Below are positions 46,866-55,835 of a DNA stretch of 64,000 nucleotides, one piece after another; the stretch's first letter is position 1, and every line of letters begins with the position of its first letter. The notes below the pieces were generated by a model, which saw nothing but the letters and a program-made list of their open reading frames with translations, searched no databases and had not been told where the DNA came from. The translations under genes and the position numbers were made by a program. The DNA is taken from the NCBI GenBank assembly GCA_022822405.1, contig JAJEBT010000149.1:1-64000 (forward strand), in the 5' to 3' direction. This DNA is from Alphaproteobacteria bacterium (GTDB lineage Bacteria > Pseudomonadota > Alphaproteobacteria > MPNO01 > UBA830).

Positions 46866-48169
46866 GCCGCCCGGAGCGCCTGGTCGAGATCGCGGATGAT
46901 GTCCTCGACGGTCTCCAGCCCGACAGATATCCGCACCACGTCGGGGCCGGCGCCGGCCGCGATCTGTTGCGCTTCCGTGAGCTGGCGATGGGTCGTCGAC
47001 GCCGGATGGAGAACCAGGCTTCGCGTATCGCCCACATTGGCGAGATGCGAAAGGAGCTGACAGTTTTCGACCAGCCGCGTGCCGGCCTCGTAGCCTCCCT
47101 TGAGTCCGAAGGTGAAGACCGACCCGCATCCCTTCGGCATGTACTTCTCCTTCCATTCGTAGGACGGGCTCGACGGGAGTGCGGCGAAGGACACCCACGC
47201 TACGGCCGGGTGAGCATCCAGAAAGGCGGCGACCTCGGACGCGTTGGCGACATGCCGTTCCATGCGCAGCGGCAAGGTCTCGATACCAGTGATCGTCATG
47301 AATGCGTTGGTCGGCGACAGCGTCGGGCCGAAATCGCGTAGCGCCACCGCCCGTGCACGCATCGTGAAGCCGAAATCCCCGAAGGTCTCGTAGAAGGTGA
47401 GGCCGTGGTAGGCCTCGTCGGGGGTGGTAAGTGCCGGAAACTTGTCGTTCCTGGCCCAGTCGAACCGGCCCGATTCGACGATGACGCCGCCCATCGAATT
47501 GCCGTGCCCGTTGAGATACTTGGTGGTCGAGTGGATGACGATGTCGGCGCCGTGGTCGACGGGATTGAAGAGGCACGGCGTGGCAATGGTGTTGTCGACG
47601 ATCAGCGGGATGCCGGCTTCGTCGGCTATTCCGGCGATGGTCTCGATGTCGCCGATGATGCTTGACGGGTTGGACACGGATTCGATGAAGATCGCCTTCG
47701 AGTTCGCCTTCAGCGCGTCGCGGAACGTCGCGGGTTCGAGGGGATCGGCGAAGCTGCAGTCCCATCCAAGTTTCCTGAAGGTGACGCCGAACTGGGTGAT
47801 CGAGCCGCCATAGAGATAGCGTGAGGCAACGAAATGGTCGCCCGGTTCCATGAAGGTGAAGAAGGCCAGGAACTGCGCCGCGTGGCCGGATCCGGCCGCG
47901 CATGCAGCGCGGGCATTCTCGAGGCTTGCGATGCGCTCCTCGAGCACGGCGACGGTGGGGTTCGTCAGCCGCGAATAGATGAAGCCGAAGGTCTGCAGGT
48001 TGAACAGCGAGGCGGCGTGGTCGACGTCGTCGAAGACATAGGAGGTGGAGTGATGAATCGGCGTGTTGCGCGCTCCGGTAAGCGCGTCGGGCGCGGCGCC
48101 GGCGTGGATGGCACGGGTCTCGAAACCCCAGGCCGGGCGGCCGGGATCTGTTTCCGGCTGTTTGCTCAT
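46859..48169 (-). CDS. metY: O-acetylhomoserine aminocarboxypropyltransferase (sulfhydrylase)
   Basis: PLP enzyme that makes homocysteine (or methionine) from O-acetylhomoserine and sulfide. The 436-aa length and motifs fit MetY rather than MetB/MetC: WGFETRAIHAGAAPD, YSRLTNPTVAVLEERIASLE, VDNTIATPCLFNPVDHGAD, and the PLP Lys in HSTTKYLNGHG. No SAM-II riboswitch precedes it; the gene begins only 25 bp after the CoA-binding protein gene on the same strand, so it is probably transcribed with it. Confidence 0.95.
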   Translation of the reverse strand: MSKQPETDPGRPAWGFETRAIHAGAAPDALTGARNTPIHHSTSYVFDDVDHAASLFNLQTFGFIYSRLTNPTVAVLEERIASLENARAACAAGSGHAAQFLAFFTFMEPGDHFVASRYLYGGSITQFGVTFRKLGWDCSFADPLEPATFRDALKANSKAIFIESVSNPSSIIGDIETIAGIADEAGIPLIVDNTIATPCLFNPVDHGADIVIHSTTKYLNGHGNSMGGVIVESGRFDWARNDKFPALTTPDEAYHGLTFYETFGDFGFTMRARAVALRDFGPTLSPTNAFMTITGIETLPLRMERHVANASEVAAFLDAHPAVAWVSFAALPSSPSYEWKEKYMPKGCGSVFTFGLKGGYEAGTRLVENCQLLSHLANVGDTRSLVLHPASTTHRQLTEAQQIAAGAGPDVVRISVGLETVEDIIRDLDQALRAAS

Positions 48170-48194
48170 GGATCCGTTCCCTGCCGGTGTCGGC

Positions 48195-48740
48195 TCAGCG
48201 GCGCGGGGCCAGTCTCGGCCGCTTCGCCGAGATCACGCCGGTATTGATGCCGGACCACGACAGCTCATGGTGGAGTCGGGCAAACTCGATCTTGGGGCAG
48301 CGATCCATGATGACCGTGAGCCCGGCCGCCTCCGCACGCGCCGCCGCCTCATGGTTGATGACGCCGAGCTGCATCCACACCGTCCGTATTCCCCGTTCGT
48401 CCCTGAGCGAGATCGCCTCGTCGACGATCGGCCCCACGGCATCCGGATGGCGGAAGATATCGACCATGTCGAACCTCTCCGGGATTTCGCCAAGGGCCGC
48501 GTAGCAGGTCATGCCATGGATCTCGTCGCCGGCGGAGCCGGGATTGACCGGGATGACGCGATAGCCCTTCTGCTGGAGATATTTCATCGCGAAATTGCTC
48601 GGCCGCACCCATCTTGCCGAGACGCCGACCATGGCAATCGTCGAGGTACCCGCGAGCACCGCCCGGATCGCGGCATCGGCGTAGGCGAGCGCCGTCACCG
48701 GATCGGATCCAGGCGCCGTTTGCCGGCCGCGCGGGGCCAT
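48195..48740 (-). CDS. CoA-binding domain protein (YccU family)
   Basis: A 181-aa Rossmann-fold protein resembling the CoA-binding half of succinyl-CoA synthetase alpha: TIAMVGVSARWVRPSNFAMK, YRVIPVNPGSAGDEIHG, and VWMQLGVINHEAAARAEAAG. The phosphohistidine and catalytic regions of the synthetase are absent, so it likely only binds CoA or a similar nucleotide. It lies between an enoyl-CoA hydratase-like gene (4 bp upstream) and metY. The precise role is unknown; linkage to metY recurs in alphaproteobacteria. Confidence 0.88.
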   Translation of the reverse strand: MAPRGRQTAPGSDPVTALAYADAAIRAVLAGTSTIAMVGVSARWVRPSNFAMKYLQQKGYRVIPVNPGSAGDEIHGMTCYAALGEIPERFDMVDIFRHPDAVGPIVDEAISLRDERGIRTVWMQLGVINHEAAARAEAAGLTVIMDRCPKIEFARLHHELSWSGINTGVISAKRPRLAPRR

Positions 48741-48744
48741 GCCT

Positions 48745-49539
48745 TCATTCGCCGGTCCATCGGGGTGCGCGTTTTTCGAGGAACGCGTCTATACCCTCTT
48801 CGGCATCGCGCGCGAGCATGTTCTCGACCATGGCCTCTCCGGCGTATCGGTAGGCATCCTCGACCGGGAGTTCGAGCTGGCGGTAGAACGCCTTCTTGCC
48901 GATGCGTAGCGTAAGCGGCGACTTGGAGGCGATCGTTTCGCACCATGCGGCTACCTCCTGATCGAGATTCTCGTCGGCGACGGCCCGGTTGACGAGGCCG
49001 GCAGTGGCAGCGTCCTCGGCATCGATCATCTCGCCGAGAAGCAGCATTTCCATCATCTTCTTGCGGGGCAGGTTGCGGCTTGCCGCGACCATCGGCGTCG
49101 AGCAGAAGAGGCCGATATTCACGCCGGGGGTAGCAAAGCGGGCGGAGCGGCCGGCAATGGCGAGGTCGCATGTCGCCACGAGCTGGCATCCAGCCGCCGT
49201 CGCCGTGGCGTGAACCCTGGCGATCACCGGTTGCGGCAGGTTCATGATGGACAGCATGAGCTTCGAGCATTGCGCAAAGAGCTTCTCGTGGCTTCGCCGG
49301 CCGGAGAGGCCACGAATCTCGCGGAGGTCGTGGCCGGCGCAGAAGGCGGGTCCGTTGGCCGCGATGACGACGACGCGTATTGTCCCGTCGGCGGCAATGG
49401 CGTCGAGCTCTGCCTGCAAGCTGGCCATGAGGTCCGTCGACAGCGCGTTGCGCGCCTCCGGGCGATTGAGCGTCAGCGTCGCCACGCCGGCGCTGTCGCT
49501 GCGCGCGAGAATCCCTTCCACTGGAGGATGGCCGTCCAT
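48745..49539 (-). CDS. Enoyl-CoA hydratase/isomerase family protein, ECHDC3-like
   Basis: A 264-aa crotonase-fold protein: LNRPEARNALSTDLMASLQA, FCAGHDLREIRG (oxyanion hole), AGCQLVATCDLAIAG, and FATPGVNIGLFCSTP. The two glutamates that activate water in true hydratases fall at Q (in AGCQL) and G (in TPGVNIG), so hydratase activity is doubtful. The pattern resembles the mitochondrial ECHDC3 group, whose reaction is poorly defined. The start ATG at 49539 was chosen from where similarity begins; the frame extends upstream over the rplM antisense without similarity. Confidence 0.88.
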   Translation of the reverse strand: MDGHPPVEGILARSDSAGVATLTLNRPEARNALSTDLMASLQAELDAIAADGTIRVVVIAANGPAFCAGHDLREIRGLSGRRSHEKLFAQCSKLMLSIMNLPQPVIARVHATATAAGCQLVATCDLAIAGRSARFATPGVNIGLFCSTPMVAASRNLPRKKMMEMLLLGEMIDAEDAATAGLVNRAVADENLDQEVAAWCETIASKSPLTLRIGKKAFYRQLELPVEDAYRYAGEAMVENMLARDAEEGIDAFLEKRAPRWTGE

Positions 49540-49667
49540 TTCGCAATCCCATAAACATTGGCTGCTGAAAAAATCAGTATAGCATCGGCCGCTGCGGTGC
49601 GGGCGGGAAATTTGTTGTCCGCGAGAGCTTGACAGGGAGTCAGATTCTGTCATGGTGCGGCACCTTC

Positions 49668-49691
49668 TCGCCGCGTTGGCGACGTTTTTTT
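49668..49691 (+). terminator. Hairpin plus T7 tract in the rplM leader
   Basis: TCGCC (49668-49672), loop GCGTT, GGCGA (49678-49682), then CG and seven T residues (49685-49691), 16 bases before the rplM start. No plus-strand gene lies upstream, so this resembles an attenuator in the ribosomal-protein leader. The stem is short. Confidence 0.4.
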
Positions 49692-49707
49692 GCCTTGGAC
49701 AGCTGTA

Positions 49708-50172
49708 ATGAAGACCTATTCCGCAAAAGCGGCGGATATCGAATCGAAATGGTATCTTATCGATGCCGAGGATGTGGTGCTCGGCCGGCTCGCATCGCTG
49801 TGTGCGAGAATCCTCCGCGGCAAGCACAAGCCCATCTTCACGCCGCATGTGGATTGCGGCGACGGCGTGGTCGTCGTGAACGCGGAACGGGTCGCGCTTA
49901 CCGGCAACAAGCTGACGGACAAGGTCTACTACCGGCACACCGGTTATCCCGGCGGCATCAGGAGCGTCACGCCGGAGAAGCTGATCGCGGACGGGAAGGC
50001 GGAGCGAATCGTGATGAAGGCGGTCGAAAGGATGCTTCCCAAGACCAAGCTCGGCCGCAGGCAGATCACCAAGCTTCGCGTCTATTCCGGCCCCGACCAT
50101 CCGCATCAGGCCCAGAACCCGGAACGGCTGGACCTTGCGTCGATGAACCGCAAGAACATGAGGACAGGCTGA
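49708..50172 (+). CDS. rplM: 50S ribosomal protein L13
   Basis: Early-assembly 23S rRNA-binding protein. The 154-aa sequence has [16 protein letters not shown], the family core [10 protein letters not shown], and the C-terminal [20 protein letters not shown]. The ATG at 49708 gives [15 protein letters not shown], the common alphaproteobacterial start. It forms the universal rplM-rpsI pair, 1 bp apart. Confidence 0.98.
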   Translation: MKTYSAKAADIESKWYLIDAEDVVLGRLASLCARILRGKHKPIFTPHVDCGDGVVVVNAERVALTGNKLTDKVYYRHTGYPGGIRSVTPEKLIADGKAERIVMKAVERMLPKTKLGRRQITKLRVYSGPDHPHQAQNPERLDLASMNRKNMRTG

Positions 50173-50173
50173 G

Positions 50174-50722
50174 ATGGCCGAACAGGAGACACAGGAACAG
50201 CAATCCGCCGAAACGGCCCTCGGAGAGGCGATAGCCGCGGCCGGGATCGCGGCCGGAGCGGATGACGCCGCGTCCGGGGACGGCGATGCCGGCGATGCCT
50301 TGGGCGCCGCGCCGGCGGAACCGCAGATCGACAGTCTCGGCCGCGCCTATGCTACCGGAAAGCGCAAGAACGCGGTCGCCCGCGTGTGGCTGAAGCGCGG
50401 CACGGGCGGCGTCGTGGTCAACGGCAAACCGGCTCCGGAGTATTTTGCCCGGCCGGTGCTCCAGATGATCATTAACCAGCCCTTCCAGGCGGCAAATCGC
50501 GGCAACGAGTTCGACATCTGGTGCACCGTCAAGGGCGGCGGGCTTTCGGGCCAGGCCGGCGCGGTCCGCCACGGGATATCGAAGGCACTCGCGCTGTTCG
50601 AGCCGGAACTCCGCTCGACCCTCAAAAAAGGCAGTTTCCTTACGCGGGATTCGCGCATCGTCGAGCGCAAGAAATACGGCAAGCGCAAGGCAAGGCGCAG
50701 CTTCCAGTTCTCCAAGCGCTAG
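50174..50722 (+). CDS. rpsI: 30S ribosomal protein S9 with acidic N-terminal extension
   Basis: Its C-terminal tail reaches the P-site tRNA. Residues 54-182 form the S9 core ([41 protein letters not shown]), ending in the basic [12 protein letters not shown]. The first 53 residues are an extension rich in Ala, Gly, Asp and Glu, absent from E. coli S9; shorter extensions are known in related alphaproteobacteria. A rho-independent terminator follows. Confidence 0.97.
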   Translation: MAEQETQEQQSAETALGEAIAAAGIAAGADDAASGDGDAGDALGAAPAEPQIDSLGRAYATGKRKNAVARVWLKRGTGGVVVNGKPAPEYFARPVLQMIINQPFQAANRGNEFDIWCTVKGGGLSGQAGAVRHGISKALALFEPELRSTLKKGSFLTRDSRIVERKKYGKRKARRSFQFSKR

Positions 50723-50747
50723 GCAGGCGTCTCATCGCATCCAGACG

Positions 50748-50776
50748 AGAGGCGTCCGGCGCGGGCGCCTTTTTTC
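50748..50776 (+). terminator. Rho-independent terminator after rpsI
   Basis: AGGCG (50750-50754) pairs with CGCCT (50766-50770), with alternative inner GGCG/CGCC pairing, followed by a T-run to 50775. It lies 26 bp after the rpsI stop. Confidence 0.75.
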
Positions 50777-50824
50777 TTTGTGAGCGCCTGGCGCGCCCCT
50801 ATACTGGCATCGGGAAACAGAATC

Positions 50825-51883
50825 TTGGCAGAACAGAAATCTGACAGCATTCACATCGCCCTTCTCGGCGCGACCGGTTACACCGGCTCCGAATTGCTGC
50901 GCCTCCTGATTCCGCACCCCCGGGCAAAGATCGTGGCGGCGACCGCAGATCGACATGCGGGCAGGGACATCGCCGAGATTTTCCCCCAGTTCGCGGACCG
51001 GGGGATTCCGAAGCTGACACGCATAGAGGATCAGGACTGGTCCGCTATCGACGCCGTATTCTGCTGCCTGCCTCATGGCACTACCCAGGAGGTGATTGCC
51101 GCCCTGCCGCGCCATCTCAGGATCCTTGACCTGTCGGCGGACTTCAGGTTGCAGGATCCGGCGACCTATGCCGAATGGTATGGTCACGAGCACCTCGCCG
51201 TCGAACTCCAGGGCGAGGCGGTCTACGGGCTCACCGAGCGGGCGCGCGACGACATCAGGGAGGCCCGGCTTGTTGCCTGTCCGGGCTGTTATCCGACGTC
51301 GGCGATCCTACCCTTGGCGCCGCTGCTGGAGGCAGGCGTGATTGACGTCGACGATGGCATCATCATCGATTCCAAATCCGGCGTCAGCGGCGCCGGGCGC
51401 GCGGCGAAGGAGACGAGTCTGTTCGCCGAAGTTGCCGAGGGCATTCACGCTTATGGCGTCGCGCGGCACCGCCACGCCCCGGAGATCGAACAGGAGTTGT
51501 CGGCCGCGGCCGGACATCCGGTAAGCGTCAATTTCACGCCGCACCTGATCCCGATGAACCGCGGAATCCTGTCGACGATCTATGTCAGGTTGGCCGCGGG
51601 CGTCGGCTTCGGGGAGCTCTGCGACGCGCTGGTGCAGGCCTACGCGGAAGAACCGTTCGTGCGCGTCATGCCGGTCGGGGTCGCGCCGGCGAGCCGCCAT
51701 GTGCGGGGATCCAACTTCGCCCTGATCGGCGCGTTTGCCGACCGCCTGCCAGGCCGTGCGATCCTCGTCTCGGTGCTCGACAATCTGGTCAAGGGCGCTT
51801 CCGGACAGGCGCTGCAGAACATGAACCTGATGTTTGGCCTGCCTGAGACCATGGGTCTCGAACAGCAGCCCATGTACCCGTGA
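50825..51883 (+). CDS. argC: N-acetyl-gamma-glutamyl-phosphate reductase
   Basis: NADPH-dependent third step of arginine synthesis. The protein starts near IALLGATGYTGSELLRLL (nucleotide binding), with the catalytic Cys in VACPGCYPTSAILPL and GVSGAGRAAKETSLFAEV. The TTG at 50825 gives 352 aa, a usual length; a GTG at 50780 would place the start beside the rpsI terminator. No strong ribosome-binding site is seen at either. Confidence 0.93.
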   Translation: MAEQKSDSIHIALLGATGYTGSELLRLLIPHPRAKIVAATADRHAGRDIAEIFPQFADRGIPKLTRIEDQDWSAIDAVFCCLPHGTTQEVIAALPRHLRILDLSADFRLQDPATYAEWYGHEHLAVELQGEAVYGLTERARDDIREARLVACPGCYPTSAILPLAPLLEAGVIDVDDGIIIDSKSGVSGAGRAAKETSLFAEVAEGIHAYGVARHRHAPEIEQELSAAAGHPVSVNFTPHLIPMNRGILSTIYVRLAAGVGFGELCDALVQAYAEEPFVRVMPVGVAPASRHVRGSNFALIGAFADRLPGRAILVSVLDNLVKGASGQALQNMNLMFGLPETMGLEQQPMYP

Positions 51884-51957
51884 GCGTCGCGCCGCCGCCT
51901 CTTGGCGGCGGACATGCGGGAAGGCGGAGACCCGGCCCGCCAGATCGAGGAGATGTC

Positions 51958-52524
51958 ATGACCCAGTACCAGGGAAACGTGCTTCCCTATCTCGAGAAGT
52001 ACCCGAAGATCGCGGACGACGTCTTCATCGCTCCGGGAGCCTGCATCATTGGCGATGTCGAGATCGGCGCGGGTTCGTCGATATGGTTCAACACGGTTGT
52101 TCGCGGCGACGACTTTCCGATACGCATCGGCGAGCGCGTGAATGTCCAGGACGGAACCATCATCCATGTGCACACGCGCTATCAGGGCACCTTCATCGGC
52201 GACGACGTGACGATCGGGCACATGGCGCTGCTCCACGCCTGCAACATCGAGAGCGGTGCCTTCGTCGGCATGGGTTCCATAGCACTCGACGGCAGCACCA
52301 TCGAGTCCGGCGCGATGCTGGCCGCTGGTGCGATGCTGACGCCCGGAAAGACGGTGAAGAGCGGCGAGTTGTGGGCCGGGCGCCCGGCGCGGTACATGCG
52401 TGCGATCACCGAGGAGGAACTCGGCAATTTCGAGTGGTCATTTGACTCCTACGCCCAACGGGCGCAGGAATACCGTACGCAGTATGGAGAACTTGCCCGC
52501 GGCCGCCGTCAGGCGGCCGAATAG
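51958..52524 (+). CDS. Gamma-type carbonic anhydrase-like hexapeptide protein
   Basis: A 188-aa left-handed beta-helix protein of the gamma-carbonic anhydrase/YrdA family: VFIAPGACIIGDVEIGAGSS, VVRGDDFPIRIGERVNVQDG, HVHTR, and DVTIGHMALLHACNI, which supply the three His metal ligands across a trimer interface. Many family members lack measured carbonic anhydrase activity, so function is tentative. The ATG at 51958 follows GAGGAGATG. It may be co-transcribed with argC, 74 bp upstream. Confidence 0.92.
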   Translation: MTQYQGNVLPYLEKYPKIADDVFIAPGACIIGDVEIGAGSSIWFNTVVRGDDFPIRIGERVNVQDGTIIHVHTRYQGTFIGDDVTIGHMALLHACNIESGAFVGMGSIALDGSTIESGAMLAAGAMLTPGKTVKSGELWAGRPARYMRAITEEELGNFEWSFDSYAQRAQEYRTQYGELARGRRQAAE

Positions 52525-52580
52525 GGGCGGTCGCAATCGCGCCCGCTGGGGCGCCAGGAACCTTTGGGAGAACGCAGACG

Positions 52581-53198
52581 ATGAGCCGGGTACGCGAACT
52601 GGGTGATGGCGAAGTTGGCAACTTGGCAGAGTTCTTCGCGCCCGTGTTGGAGCGGCTGGGATTCGTGCCGAATTCGCAGCGCGTCATGGCTCACAAGCCG
52701 GAGCTGCTCGAAGCATTCGCGGCGCTGGCGAAGGCAGTCAACAACGAGACGGAACAATCGATTCCGGCATCTCTCAAATACATGATAGCCAATGCCTCGA
52801 GCCTTGCGGCAGGCTGCATGTACTGCATCGCCCACACCGGAAGTGGAACCAGCCGCACCGGGGTCGAGGACGAGAAGATCGCTGCTATCTGGGAGTTCGA
52901 GAGCAGCGAACTGTTTTCAGAGGCGGAAAAATCGGCCCTGCGTTTCGCTCAGGCGGCAGCTTCTGTGCCCAACATGGCAAGTGACGCTGATTTCGCGGAC
53001 CTTCGCCGACATTTCACTGACTATCAGATCGTCGAGATCGTCGGCGTGATCTCGCTGTTCGGCTTCCTCAACCGCTGGAACGACACCATGGCGACCACGC
53101 TTGAAGATGAACCGACGGAGTTTGCAGAGCGCACGATCAGAGCCAAGGGCTGGGACGGCGGAAAGCATGTCGACGATCCGCGTCAAGCGGCCGAGTAG
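52581..53198 (+). CDS. Carboxymuconolactone decarboxylase/AhpD-like protein
   Basis: A 205-aa helical protein of the AhpD-like (peroxidase-related) group. The redox motif appears as C-M-Y-C-I-A-H in AAGCMYCIAHTGSG, with the pair of cysteines and His used in AhpD-type proton relay. LGFVPNSQRVMAHKPELLEAF and the late DYQIVEIVGVISLFGFLNRW are typical of the family. It probably reduces peroxides or maintains thiols; the substrate is unknown. Confidence 0.9.
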   Translation: MSRVRELGDGEVGNLAEFFAPVLERLGFVPNSQRVMAHKPELLEAFAALAKAVNNETEQSIPASLKYMIANASSLAAGCMYCIAHTGSGTSRTGVEDEKIAAIWEFESSELFSEAEKSALRFAQAAASVPNMASDADFADLRRHFTDYQIVEIVGVISLFGFLNRWNDTMATTLEDEPTEFAERTIRAKGWDGGKHVDDPRQAAE

Positions 53199-53324
53199 GG
53201 AGTTTTTGTAGGGGGATCGTTTCCCCGCCGCGCCGAGATCCGGTGCAGCAGGGGCGGCAAGGCCGGCGGTCCCTGTCAGTAGTCCAGTCCGGTCTTGCCT
53301 GTCCGAAACAACACGGGAAATACG

Positions 53325-53543
53325 ATGCCGAAAGAAGATTTCATGGAGTTTTCCGGAATGGTCATGGAGCTGTTGCCCAATGCCATGTTCCGGGTGAAGC
53401 TAGATAACGACCACGAAGTGCTGGCCCACACTTCGGGCAAGATGCGCAAGAACCGCATTCGCGTTCTTGCCGGAGATCGCGTCAATGTCGAGATGACGCC
53501 CTACGATCTCACCAAGGGCCGGATCACGTTCCGTTTCAAATAG
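53325..53543 (+). CDS. infA: Translation initiation factor IF-1
   Basis: 72-aa OB-fold factor that blocks the A site during initiation. [20 protein letters not shown] and [19 protein letters not shown] are canonical. The ATG at 53325 was chosen by family length; a start 30 bp earlier has no similarity. It leads the infA-maf-rng-yacG group found in many alphaproteobacteria. Confidence 0.98.
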   Translation: MPKEDFMEFSGMVMELLPNAMFRVKLDNDHEVLAHTSGKMRKNRIRVLAGDRVNVEMTPYDLTKGRITFRFK

Positions 53544-53547
53544 GGCA

Positions 53548-54180
53548 ATGGCCGAAGCCCCCGGGCCGCAGCGCCTGGTTCTGGCATCCTCGTCGCCGCG
53601 CCGCCATCAGCTTCTGGCCCAGGTCGGGATCGTTCCCGACGCCGTCATTCCTGCCGAAATAGACGAGACCCCCTGGGAACGGGAACTGCCTGGCCATCTT
53701 GCCCGCCGACTGGCCGATGCCAAGGCAGCAACTGTCGGGGCATCGGCAGGTAGTGCATTCGTGCTTGCCGCGGACACGGTCGTCGCGCTGGGGCGCCGGA
53801 TCCTGGGAAAGCCGGCCGGCGAAGTGGAGGCGCGGCATTTCCTGCGCATGCTTTCGGGACGCCGGCACCAGGTCTATGGCGGTGTTGCGGCGATCGCGCC
53901 AGACGGCCGCCGCGCCGCTCGTCTGGTGCGGACTGCGGTGAGCTTCAAGCGCCTCGACATGTCGGAGATCGAGAACTATGTCGCCGGTGGCGAATGGCAG
54001 GGCAAGGCCGGGGGCTATTCCATACAGGGCGCAGCGGGGGCATTCGTGCCGCGCGTCAACGGCTCATATCCGAACGTTGTCGGGCTTCCCCTCTACGAGA
54101 CGGTGTCCCTGCTGCGAGGACTCGGCTACCGGTCAACGGCCGCAGCGTCCGACATGGCCGTAAGACAGGCGGATCGCTGA
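53548..54180 (+). CDS. maf: Maf/YhdE family nucleotide pyrophosphatase
   Basis: Hydrolyses non-canonical or pyrimidine nucleoside triphosphates, limiting misincorporation. The 210-aa protein starts with the hallmark LVLASSSPRRHQLL, and has AADTVVALGRRILGKP with the catalytic Asp and QGKAGGYSIQGAAGAFV. It lies 4 bp after infA; its stop directly abuts the next start. Confidence 0.95.
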   Translation: MAEAPGPQRLVLASSSPRRHQLLAQVGIVPDAVIPAEIDETPWERELPGHLARRLADAKAATVGASAGSAFVLAADTVVALGRRILGKPAGEVEARHFLRMLSGRRHQVYGGVAAIAPDGRRAARLVRTAVSFKRLDMSEIENYVAGGEWQGKAGGYSIQGAAGAFVPRVNGSYPNVVGLPLYETVSLLRGLGYRSTAAASDMAVRQADR

Positions 54181-55623
54181 ATGGCAACCGAGCTCCTTGT
54201 CAGCGCGCTGCCGGGAGAGGTGCGCGCTGCCTTGGTCGAAGACGGCGCGGTGATCGAACTTGCTTTTGAGCGCATTGGCGAGGCGAGCATCGTCGGCAAC
54301 ATCTATCTCGGCCGCATCGAGCGGATGATGCCGGGCGCCGGGGCGGCGTTCGTGAACATCGGTCTCGCGCGCTCAGGCTTCCTTGTCCTGGGAGACCGGC
54401 GGCAGGGCTCCGCAACTCATGCGGACGACGCCGTGGGGACGCTGCATGAGGGGGCAGCCGTGGTCGTGACAGCGGTCAAGGACTCGGCGGGACGCAAGGG
54501 TCCAGAACTCTCGCTGCGCCTGTCGCTGCCAGGGCGCCATCTCGTCTACCTGCCGCAGGATGGCCGAATCGCGGTCTCGCGCCGAATCGCAGACGAAGAC
54601 GAGCGTCAGAGATTGCTCGGGCTGGGGACGGAGATCGCAGCGCAGGAAGAGGGTCTTGTGGTCCGCACGGCAGCTACGGGGGCTTCGCGCGCGGATCTGG
54701 AAGCGGATCTGCGGATACTTCGCGAAACCTGGGCCGCGGTCGAGAAGGCGCAGAGGACGGCTTCGGCGCCGGCGCTGCTTTACGCCGATCTTGATCCGGT
54801 GATTCGCATTCTCCGCGATCAGGCGCTCGACCGAATCGACCGTCTGGTTCTCGACGACCGGGCCGTCGCGGACCGGGCCCGACGGTACTGCGATGCGATG
54901 ATACCAGGATGGTCCGAACGGGTGAGTCTCCATTCTTCGGACGACGACATGTTCGAGGTTCTTGGCATAGAGGCGGAGATCGAGCGCGCCTGCGGCAGGC
55001 GCGTGCGAATGCCGTCCGGCGGTGACCTCGTCATCGACTCGATGGAAGCTTTGACTGCAATCGATGTGAATTCCGGCTCGTTCGAGGCCGGCTCCGATCC
55101 GGAACGGACTGCGTTCGAGATCAACCAGGAGGCCGCTGCGGAGGCGCTTCGCCAGATCCGGCTGCGTAATCTCTCCGGTCTGATCGTCATAGACTTCATC
55201 GGCATGGAAGATCCCGGTAACTGGCGCGCGGTTCTTGCCCTGCTGGAACAGGAGGCCTTGCGGGACCGGACACCCCTCCGCGTCCTGGGGCGGACGCGTG
55301 CCGGGTTGGTGGAACTTACCCGCCGCCGCCGCCGCCGTTCCCTGGCCCAGCTGATGACGGAGGCATGCGCTTCGTGCCGTGGCTCCGGGCGGGCGGTGTC
55401 GCCGGATGCCGCCTGTCTCGACATATTGCGGGCGCTGCAGCGTGAAGGGGCAGCTCTCCCGGCCGGACAGCTGACACTGCATGCGGCGCCCGAGGTTGCT
55501 GCCATGCTCGAGGGCCGGTACGCGAGCACGCTGCACGATCTTGAAGCGCGGATCGCATGTCGCGTCGATGTGCGCGCGGCCGCGGGCTTGGCAAACCAAC
55601 AGTACGAGATCGTGCCGGGATAA
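54181..55623 (+). CDS. rng: Ribonuclease E/G family endonuclease
   Basis: Endoribonuclease with an S1 RNA-binding domain (about residues 35-130, IVGNIYLGRIERMMPGAGAA), a catalytic DNase I-like region with Asp residues in ALTAIDVNSGSF (near 294) and LIVIDFIGME (near 337), and the zinc-link CASCRGSG near 398. At 480 aa it lacks the long C-terminal degradosome scaffold of RNase E, so it is RNase G-like and processes rRNA and mRNA ends. Confidence 0.93.
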   Translation: MATELLVSALPGEVRAALVEDGAVIELAFERIGEASIVGNIYLGRIERMMPGAGAAFVNIGLARSGFLVLGDRRQGSATHADDAVGTLHEGAAVVVTAVKDSAGRKGPELSLRLSLPGRHLVYLPQDGRIAVSRRIADEDERQRLLGLGTEIAAQEEGLVVRTAATGASRADLEADLRILRETWAAVEKAQRTASAPALLYADLDPVIRILRDQALDRIDRLVLDDRAVADRARRYCDAMIPGWSERVSLHSSDDDMFEVLGIEAEIERACGRRVRMPSGGDLVIDSMEALTAIDVNSGSFEAGSDPERTAFEINQEAAAEALRQIRLRNLSGLIVIDFIGMEDPGNWRAVLALLEQEALRDRTPLRVLGRTRAGLVELTRRRRRRSLAQLMTEACASCRGSGRAVSPDAACLDILRALQREGAALPAGQLTLHAAPEVAAMLEGRYASTLHDLEARIACRVDVRAAAGLANQQYEIVPG

Positions 55624-55634
55624 AGCGGGGTCGC

Positions 55635-55835
55635 ATGCCGAAAGCTACCTGTCCCGTCTGCAAGGCGCCGAGGTCACCGAAATATCGTCCGTTCTGCTCG
55701 AAACGCTGCGCGGATGTCGATCTCGGACGCTGGTTCAGCGGTGCCTACGCCATTCCCGCGGAAGAGGAGCCCGGCGAGGAGGATATCACCTCGATTCAGG
55801 AGGCCGGGGACGGGCCAGAAGGGAATACGGAATAG
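55635..55835 (+). CDS. yacG: DNA gyrase inhibitor / zinc protein YacG
   Basis: 66-aa zinc-binding protein with C6, C9, C21 and C25 (TCPVCK and FCSKRCAD), followed by DLGRWFSGAYAIP and an acidic tail. In E. coli YacG binds GyrB and blocks DNA binding. The ATG at 55635 was chosen by family start; it lies 11 bp after the RNase gene, the usual neighbour. Confidence 0.93.
   Translation: MPKATCPVCKAPRSPKYRPFCSKRCADVDLGRWFSGAYAIPAEEEPGEEDITSIQEAGDGPEGNTE

Noticed and set aside
48169-48200. Possible SAM-II riboswitch before metY
   Set aside because: Common before met genes in this class, but only 25 bp separate metY from the preceding gene and no riboswitch motif is visible.
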